Part shown: piece after piece, positions 33,772-38,818 of the stretch
How the letters are laid out: the number at the start of each line of letters is the position of its first letter
Numbering within the stretch: the stretch's first letter is position 1
Assembly: GCA_030433805.1 (NCBI GenBank)
Contig: JARUXA010000027.1
Location: forward strand, 1 to 38,818
DNA from: Sphingomonas sp. PsM26
GTDB taxonomy: Bacteria; Pseudomonadota; Alphaproteobacteria; Sphingomonadales; Sphingomonadaceae
Length of the DNA stretch: 38,818 nucleotides
Direction of reading: 5' to 3'
The notes under the pieces: generated by a model
Database searches by the model: none
What the model was told of the DNA's origin: nothing
Seen by the model: only the letters and a program-made list of their open reading frames with translations
Program-made: the position numbers and the translations under genes

Positions 33772-33948
33772 CGGCTTCTCCGAGACCTTATCCGGTTACC
33801 CGCAACCAATCGCAATAACGACGAGCTGGAGATCGTTACTGGAGCAGTGGTGCGTTTCCCGCAGCAAGAGGTCGTCATGGGACAATGATTGACGAGGAGC
33901 CGGAGCGGTCGCCAAAAGGGCTGTGCCATCGGACTGAAGCCGTGTTCA

Positions 33949-34719
33949 TTAAGCATCTGCAAGCAAGGCCATGTGGAGATAGCTCGGATCAAACCCGCAT
34001 AGCTGGCGTAGCCGCGAAGCGTCAGGAATAGTGATCCACCGGTTTTTGAGCGTAATCAGACCATCGGCTTGAAGGGCGCGCATTGTACGATTGACATGGA
34101 CAGCGGTAAGCCCGAGCACATCCCCGATCACTTCCTGGGTGAATGAGAACGCATAGCTGCTCTCCCGCCCACTCTCCGCGTCGAGGCGAGTACTCAGCTC
34201 GCATAGCATTTGGGCAATACGTTCAGTAGCGGATCGACGGCCCACCGAAAGCGCTTGCTGGCTGACAATCGCATTCTCGATAAAGCCGAGGCGTGCCAAT
34301 GCGCTTGCAATTCCGGGGTGTTCGGCAGCCAGCATTGACATCTGTTTGCACGGTAGGGCTACGATCGTTGCCTGCGTGATTGTACGGACCCCGTAATGTG
34401 GGCGCTCGAACAGCAGGGCGTTCAAATTGGCGGCGTCGCCTGGAAGGAGCAAGCTCGACAGCAGGCGACCACCATTTGTGGTGGTCATGTACCGGGAGGC
34501 CCAACCCTCAGTAATGATCATGAGGCGATCGGAGCCCTCTCCTTCGCGCACGACGTCGGTATGGGGTCCGACCGATGTAAAAGAAAATGTGATATTATCG
34601 AGCGCGCATTGCTCGTCGAGAGTAAGCGACTGGAATGAACAGCGAGTGCCAGACAGAAGCCGCAGCAGCCGTCTCGTGCCGAATATGGCGTATGTATCAG
34701 CCTGCAAAGCGCTGTTCAC
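33949..34719 (-). CDS. Crp/Fnr-family transcription regulator
   Basis: A 256-residue Crp/Fnr protein: sensor domain (TDVVREGEGSDRLMIITEGWASRYMTTTNGGRLLSSLLLPGDAANL, about 54-98) and HTH_Crp (FSFTQEVIGDVLGLTAVHVNRTMRALQADGLI). It starts at GTG 34719, whose bases overlap the TGA of the small ORF upstream (GTGA), so it is likely coupled to it. The signal is unknown. Confidence 0.85.
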   Translation of the reverse strand: MNSALQADTYAIFGTRRLLRLLSGTRCSFQSLTLDEQCALDNITFSFTSVGPHTDVVREGEGSDRLMIITEGWASRYMTTTNGGRLLSSLLLPGDAANLNALLFERPHYGVRTITQATIVALPCKQMSMLAAEHPGIASALARLGFIENAIVSQQALSVGRRSATERIAQMLCELSTRLDAESGRESSYAFSFTQEVIGDVLGLTAVHVNRTMRALQADGLITLKNRWITIPDASRLRQLCGFDPSYLHMALLADA

Positions 34720-34880
34720 GAAACATCGGCCTCGAAGGAGGCGTTAAGGGTAGTCTTTTGCAGGTCTGCTTCAGATAGCTGTCTATATAGTTCTTCGACA
34801 CTCGGCAGCGTTGCCGCTTGGGCACGCTCGAACTTGGGGCCAGCAAGATGCCGATAATAGGAACGATCATTCGCGACCAT
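34716..34880 (-). CDS. 54-residue ORF coupled to a Crp/Fnr gene
   Basis: MVANDRSYYRHLAGPKFERAQAATLPSVEELYRQLSEADLQKTTLNASFEADVS, a charged, helical, protein-like sequence ending in a TGA that overlaps the GTG start of the Crp/Fnr gene by four bases. An in-frame ATG at 34892 could add four residues. No family recognised. Translational coupling suggests a partner or modulator of that regulator. Confidence 0.5.
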   Translation of the reverse strand: MVANDRSYYRHLAGPKFERAQAATLPSVEELYRQLSEADLQKTTLNASFEADVS

Positions 34881-34976
34881 CTGAAACCCCATTGGTACCG
34901 TCCAAAGGCGGTACAGATGGGTTTGATCGCACGCGTCCGTCCCGCTCGCTATGCTATGTGGGGTAGGCCACGTAAG

Positions 34977-35705
34977 TTATGAGCCCTTGCCGAAAGGCGC
35001 TACAAGCCTGCTGTACTGAACTTCTGGCACGCCATAGCCTTCGCCGGCTAGATCCGTAAGCTTTGCACGGTCGAGAATAAGCACGCGCCCCCGTGTCGAG
35101 CGGATCATGCCCGCCCCTTCGAGGATATGGAGCGTCACTGTCACGCCACTACGTTCCGCCGCGATCATCATTCCCATAAAATCATGTGTCAGAGCAATCT
35201 CGTCTCCGTCCATGCGATCGTGACACATGAGCAACCAGCGAGCGAGGCGGGCTTCGACACGTTGATGCGCGTTCGTCGCCGCACTCTGCGCTGTCTGAAT
35301 CATCAGCGCCTGAACAAACCGAAGCAGCATCGTTCGAAGCGGCTCACTTTGCGCAATGGCGGCGAGATAGTTGTCGGTCGTAATTCGTAACGCGGTTGCT
35401 TCACCAACCTGAATGAAGCTTTCATGAGGGGTATCGCTAGCGCCAAGAAGTAGATGCGTTGCCGACACGCCTTCCTTACCGATAATGCCAACCTCCGTTC
35501 GTCCCTTGCCTGGCGTATCGGATACGGTCGATATAACACCACCTTCGGGAAAATGGATGTAATCAACCCGCCGGTTTGCTGGAACTAATACATCACCGCG
35601 GTTAAGATTGACGCGGTGAAAATTGGGTCGCAGCCGAGCGAAATCTTCTGGCGACATGGTAGCAAGGAGAATGTTTTTGGTGGTCGATTGATCCGGATGC
35701 GACAT
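34977..35705 (-). CDS. Crp/Fnr-family transcription regulator
   Basis: A 242-residue Crp/Fnr protein: sensor core (NRGDVLVPANRRVDYIHFPEGGVISTVSDTPGKGRTEVGIIGKEGVSA), dimer helix (LRTMLLRFVQALMIQTAQSAATNAHQRVEARLARWLLMCHDRM) and HTH (LTHDFMGMMIAAERSGVTVTLHILEGAGMI). ATG 35705 is preferred over 35741 because it lies closer to the conserved start. It belongs to a branch distinct from the other three and lies just downstream of the transposase remnant. Confidence 0.85.
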   Translation of the reverse strand: MSHPDQSTTKNILLATMSPEDFARLRPNFHRVNLNRGDVLVPANRRVDYIHFPEGGVISTVSDTPGKGRTEVGIIGKEGVSATHLLLGASDTPHESFIQVGEATALRITTDNYLAAIAQSEPLRTMLLRFVQALMIQTAQSAATNAHQRVEARLARWLLMCHDRMDGDEIALTHDFMGMMIAAERSGVTVTLHILEGAGMIRSTRGRVLILDRAKLTDLAGEGYGVPEVQYSRLVAPFGKGS

Positions 35706-35744
35706 TAGTGCCCCATTGTTTTGGGGCGAAAGCGCAAGCATCTC

Positions 35745-36233
35745 TCAGTCGCTCACGCCCTTGAACTGGCGAGCAATAGGTCCGCATAGGCTACAAAAAG
35801 ACTGGCCGCTACGATTTGTGTTATACCCCACAGTTCCGGTGGTAGCCGGGTTTGGTGTTGTAACACTTGTCGGCAAGCTACGCACGCTGCCATAGGATGG
35901 TGCCTGCCATCCACGCTCGCTGGCCAGGCCGGCGATGCGTCGGTGGATGGTCGCGATTGATGGCGGCGGCTTCAGGAGTGCCATGCCTTCGATCAGTTCG
36001 ACCAGCTCTTTTGGAAAGGTGCGCTTACCGGCTTCCGGTCGCGGCGGACGCACGAGCCCGGCAGGTCCATCAGCGCGGTAACGTGCGATCCAGCGCCGGG
36101 CGGTGCGGATCGGGATGCCGGCGTCGGCCGCCACCCTCGTCAGTGGCACGCCATCAACCAGATGTGGTCGCAACACGGCCAACCGCTTTGCGACCTCGGC
36201 GCTTCTAATTTGCAAACCTCGATAATCCGCCAT
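35745..36233 (-). pseudogene. Transposase N-terminal fragment (Mu/Tn552-type DDE family)
   Basis: The first 119 residues match the N-terminal DNA-binding part of a large DDE transposase: helix-turn-helix LVDGVPLTRVAADAGIPIRTARRWIARYRADG, then AGLVRPPRPEAGKRTFPKELVELIEGMALLKPPPSIATIHRRIAGLASERGWQAPSYGSVR. After that the sequence changes to an unrelated Ser/Thr-rich tail, so the catalytic DDE core is lost; the break is near 35880. It cannot transpose. It marks a rearrangement boundary beside the receiver scrap at 36308. Confidence 0.75.
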
Positions 36234-36307
36234 GGTGATCTACCCCGTCCGAAAGAGGATCCCTGGGGCGCTTAGGGTACGCTGGGAAAGCGGTTCTGCG
36301 ATGCCCC

Positions 36308-36427
36308 GGCTATCCTGCGAACGAGGCCGTGGGCGTCGGGCATCTCGACGAGGGCATGGCGGTGCTGACCAAGCCCTTCAACGTCTTCGAACTGGAACGA
36401 CGAGTTGGCGAGATGATTACCGGCTGA
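36308..36427 (+). pseudogene. Receiver-domain C-terminal scrap
   Basis: 40 codons, GYPANEAVGVGHLDEGMAVLTKPFNVFELERRVGEMITG, are the end of a response-regulator receiver (the LTKPF motif carries the conserved lysine). There is no start or front part; just upstream is the transposase fragment. The rest was probably removed by the same event. Confidence 0.7.
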
Positions 36428-36486
36428 CCGGCGACGCGGAGTCAGATAAAGGTGATGCGTTAATAAATTACCAACACCCCAATGGC

Positions 36487-38818
36487 ATGAATGTAGCTAT
36501 GACCTTCACCAGCTCCCTGAGCGATGCGGCCGAGATGGGTCGGCTCACCGCGCTCTGGAGCATGGCGATCCTCGATACGCCTACCCAGCGGGACTTCGAT
36601 GAGGTCACACGGCTGGCGGCTCTCGCGCTTGGCAGCGAAAGCGCAGCGGTCAGTCTGGTCGACGACCGACGCGCCTGGTTCAAGTCGCGCGTCTGTATTC
36701 CAGATACGGAAGCACCCCGAGAGCATGCCTTTTGCACTCTGGCGCTGGAGTCAGCTGACCCGGTCGTCATCCTCGACACCCACGCCGATGCACGATGCGA
36801 AGGGAACCCACTGACCCTCGGTCCTGACGGATTCCGCTTTTATGCCGGTGCGCCGATCATCACCTCGGCTGGCCATTGTCTCGGCACGCTGTGCGTCCTC
36901 GATCGCCAGCCACGGGCTGAGGTGCGGCCCGACCAACTCAGGGCGCTTGCCGATCTTGCCGGGATCGTCATCGGCCTGATCGAGGCTCGTCGCTATCGGC
37001 AGATCGGCGAGATCGCGACCCAGGTCGTCAATGTCACCTCGGACGCGATCCTCTGTGTCGACGGCAAGGGCACGATCACGTTCTGGAACCGGGCTGCGGA
37101 GGCGATGTTCGGCTATTCGTCTGCCGAGGCGGTAGGCCGTTCCCTCAATATCATTATACCCCCGGCTCATACTTCCGCTCATCATCGCGGCTTCGCACGC
37201 GCCTCCGCGGGCGGGCCCACGACCCTGGTCGGCAAGTCTGTCGAGCTGACCGCCAAGCGCTTCGACGACAGCGAGTTTCCGATCGAACTATCGCTCGCCC
37301 GTTGGGGATCGGTAACGACAGGTCACAACTTCGCCGGCATCATCCGGGATGCCTCGGCTCGCAAGATGCTGGAACGTGAACGGGAGCAGGCCAAGGCATT
37401 CCTGGACACGGTCGTCGATCATCTTCCCGCGGTGCTGTTCGTCAAGGACGCGGAGACCAAGCGCTACCTGCTGGTCAATCGTGCCGGCGAGGAACTGACG
37501 GGCCGTTCCCGGAACGATATGGTCGGCAAGACCGATCTTGAGCTGTTCGCCCAGGGCGCCGGCTACGAGCAACGCGACGAGGCCGCCCTGGCGCTTCAAG
37601 GTGTCCACCTCTTCGAGAGCCAGTTCGAGCGCCCTGGCAGTGACGCCGTGACGCTGCGCACCAAGCGCATCGTCGTCGACGGGCCGAACCGCGAGCGCGA
37701 ATATATCGTCGGCATGTCCGAGGACGTGACCGAAACCCGAATAGCGCAGGCAGAAGTGCAGCGCCTGGCGCACTATGACTCGCTGACCGGGCTGAGCAAC
37801 AGGGGTTCGTTCGTCGACGAGATGGACAGGCTGATCGCTGCGCAGGCGCCGTTCGCCCTCATCAGCATTGATCTCGACCGCTTCAAGGCGGTGAACGATC
37901 AGTTCGGCCATCTCGCTGGCGACGCGGTGCTTGCGCAGATCGGCGATCGCCTTCGCGCCGTTACGACCGCAACGACGACGCTCGCCCGCGTGGGCGGCGA
38001 CGAGTTCGCGATGATCGTTACCGACGCCGCACCTGCCGAGCGCGCTCGCATCCTCGCTGCGACCGTCGTCGCCACGCTGGCATCGCCGATCATCACCCGC
38101 TGGGCGACCGTCCAGCTTGGGAGCAGCATCGGCATCGCGCTTGCACCCGGTGATGCCGCCACGACCGAGGAGCTGCGCCAGCACGCCGATCTGGCGCTCT
38201 ATCGCGCCAAGCAGCAGGGCCGCGGGATCGTCTGCTTCTTTAGCGCCGAGATGGACCGCGCCACTCAGGATCGCCGCGAGCTGGAGCGCGACCTGCGCAC
38301 TGCCCTCGAAAGCAGCGAAATCACGCTCGCCTACCAGCCCGTAGTATCCGCTAGCACCGGGCAGATCACGAGCGTGGAAGCCTTGGCCCGCTGGCACCAT
38401 CCGGTCAGGGGGCCGATCCCACCCGACCTGTTTATCTCGATTGCCGAGGAAGGCGGGTTGATAGCGCAACTCGGGAAACGCATTCTCTGCATCGCCTGCG
38501 AGGAGGCGACGGATTGGCCGGAACACATCAAAGTCGCGGTCAACATCTCCCCGATGCAGATTCATGCAGGCGATCTGTTCGAGGTCGTCCGCCACGTTCT
38601 GACCAGCACCGGCCTGTCTCCGCGCCGCCTTCAGCTGGAGGTGACCGAAGGACTGTTCCTACGCGACATCGACCACACGTTCCGCGAGCTGGACCAGCTG
38701 CGCACGCTCGGCATCCAGATCCTGATGGACGATTTCGGCGTCGGCTACTCTTCGCTCAGCTACTTCGAGCGGTTCCGGTTCGACAAGGTGAAGATCGACC
38801 AAAGCTTCGTGCGGCAGA
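36487..38818 (+). CDS. GAF-PAS-PAS-GGDEF-EAL c-di-GMP protein (partial, C-terminus off the window)
   Basis: Open from ATG 36487 to the window edge (777 codons). Domains: GAF (25-165), PAS (175-290), second PAS (300-420), GGDEF (425-590, GGDEF at 503-507, no inhibitory RxxD), and an EAL domain with Glu631-Ala-Leu, NISP, EVTE, DDFGVGYSSLSY and KIDQSF before the cut. The start is weakly supported (no good ribosome site; ATG 36499 is an alternative). Bifunctional architecture like that at 24600-26822. It would have a soluble sensor input and control c-di-GMP. Confidence 0.88.
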   Translation, partial: MNVAMTFTSSLSDAAEMGRLTALWSMAILDTPTQRDFDEVTRLAALALGSESAAVSLVDDRRAWFKSRVCIPDTEAPREHAFCTLALESADPVVILDTHADARCEGNPLTLGPDGFRFYAGAPIITSAGHCLGTLCVLDRQPRAEVRPDQLRALADLAGIVIGLIEARRYRQIGEIATQVVNVTSDAILCVDGKGTITFWNRAAEAMFGYSSAEAVGRSLNIIIPPAHTSAHHRGFARASAGGPTTLVGKSVELTAKRFDDSEFPIELSLARWGSVTTGHNFAGIIRDASARKMLEREREQAKAFLDTVVDHLPAVLFVKDAETKRYLLVNRAGEELTGRSRNDMVGKTDLELFAQGAGYEQRDEAALALQGVHLFESQFERPGSDAVTLRTKRIVVDGPNREREYIVGMSEDVTETRIAQAEVQRLAHYDSLTGLSNRGSFVDEMDRLIAAQAPFALISIDLDRFKAVNDQFGHLAGDAVLAQIGDRLRAVTTATTTLARVGGDEFAMIVTDAAPAERARILAATVVATLASPIITRWATVQLGSSIGIALAPGDAATTEELRQHADLALYRAKQQGRGIVCFFSAEMDRATQDRRELERDLRTALESSEITLAYQPVVSASTGQITSVEALARWHHPVRGPIPPDLFISIAEEGGLIAQLGKRILCIACEEATDWPEHIKVAVNISPMQIHAGDLFEVVRHVLTSTGLSPRRLQLEVTEGLFLRDIDHTFRELDQLRTLGIQILMDDFGVGYSSLSYFERFRFDKVKIDQSFVRQ

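Noticed and set aside
1..38818. CRISPR array or tRNA-anchored integration site
   Set aside because: No regularly spaced direct repeats and no tRNA-like cloverleaf were found by eye on either strand.

Overview
The window looks like accessory DNA from a sphingomonad (Alphaproteobacteria, Sphingomonas-like). This rests on high GC, a set of small stress proteins typical of that group (DUF1003, DUF3618, YsnF/DUF2382, CsbD, YciF, nutrient-deprivation-type protein), HWE-family histidine kinases and several single-domain c-di-GMP and Crp/Fnr regulators. I infer the taxon from protein family resemblance only. There is no rRNA, tRNA or replication gene to anchor it. Three serine recombinases, a broken tyrosine recombinase, a truncated transposase and an EexN-like entry-exclusion lipoprotein point to a plasmid or genomic island assembled by repeated recombination.

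Layout. (1) 1-7.6 kb is defence and mobility: a partial DnaQ-like exonuclease, a frameshifted orphan HamA (Hachiman nuclease), an overlapping DUF1778-GNAT-DUF2513-membrane protein operon with a palindromic operator, a frameshifted resolvase, a DUF1003 protein, an Abi_2 HEPN protein preceded by a structured-RNA candidate, an HNH-type protein and an intact resolvase with res-like repeats. (2) 7.7-21.5 kb is a stress island, mostly on the minus strand: a Crp/Fnr regulator, a large-subunit catalase (KatE), DUF3618/holin-like/nutrient-deprivation proteins, a kinase-like phosphotransferase, two copies of a YsnF-type plus OmpA-type gene pair, a lipoprotein, CsbD, YciF and a broken DUF1003. A scar of a decapitated response-regulator domain facing a decapitated integrase interrupts it at 19.0 kb. 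(3) 21.8-28.0 kb has EexN, a hybrid histidine kinase, a GAF-PAS-GGDEF-EAL protein, and a recombinase-EAL chimera followed by a BLUF blue-light sensor. (4) 28.3-36.4 kb has small unknown proteins, three more Crp/Fnr regulators, one of them coupled to a 54-residue ORF, a third resolvase, an HWE kinase/receiver pair and transposase and receiver remnants. (5) 36.5 kb to the edge is a second GAF-PAS-PAS-GGDEF-EAL protein, running off the end.

Together the genes suggest an island for environmental stress (peroxide, envelope and desiccation-type stress) tied to light, c-di-GMP and phosphorelay signalling, beside a defence cassette. Many reading frames are damaged. At least six carry one-base indels, mostly in short homopolymers, and at least one and probably three carry in-frame stops. 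The homopolymer indels may be sequencing errors. The nonsense codons and gene chimeras are harder to explain that way and suggest real decay.
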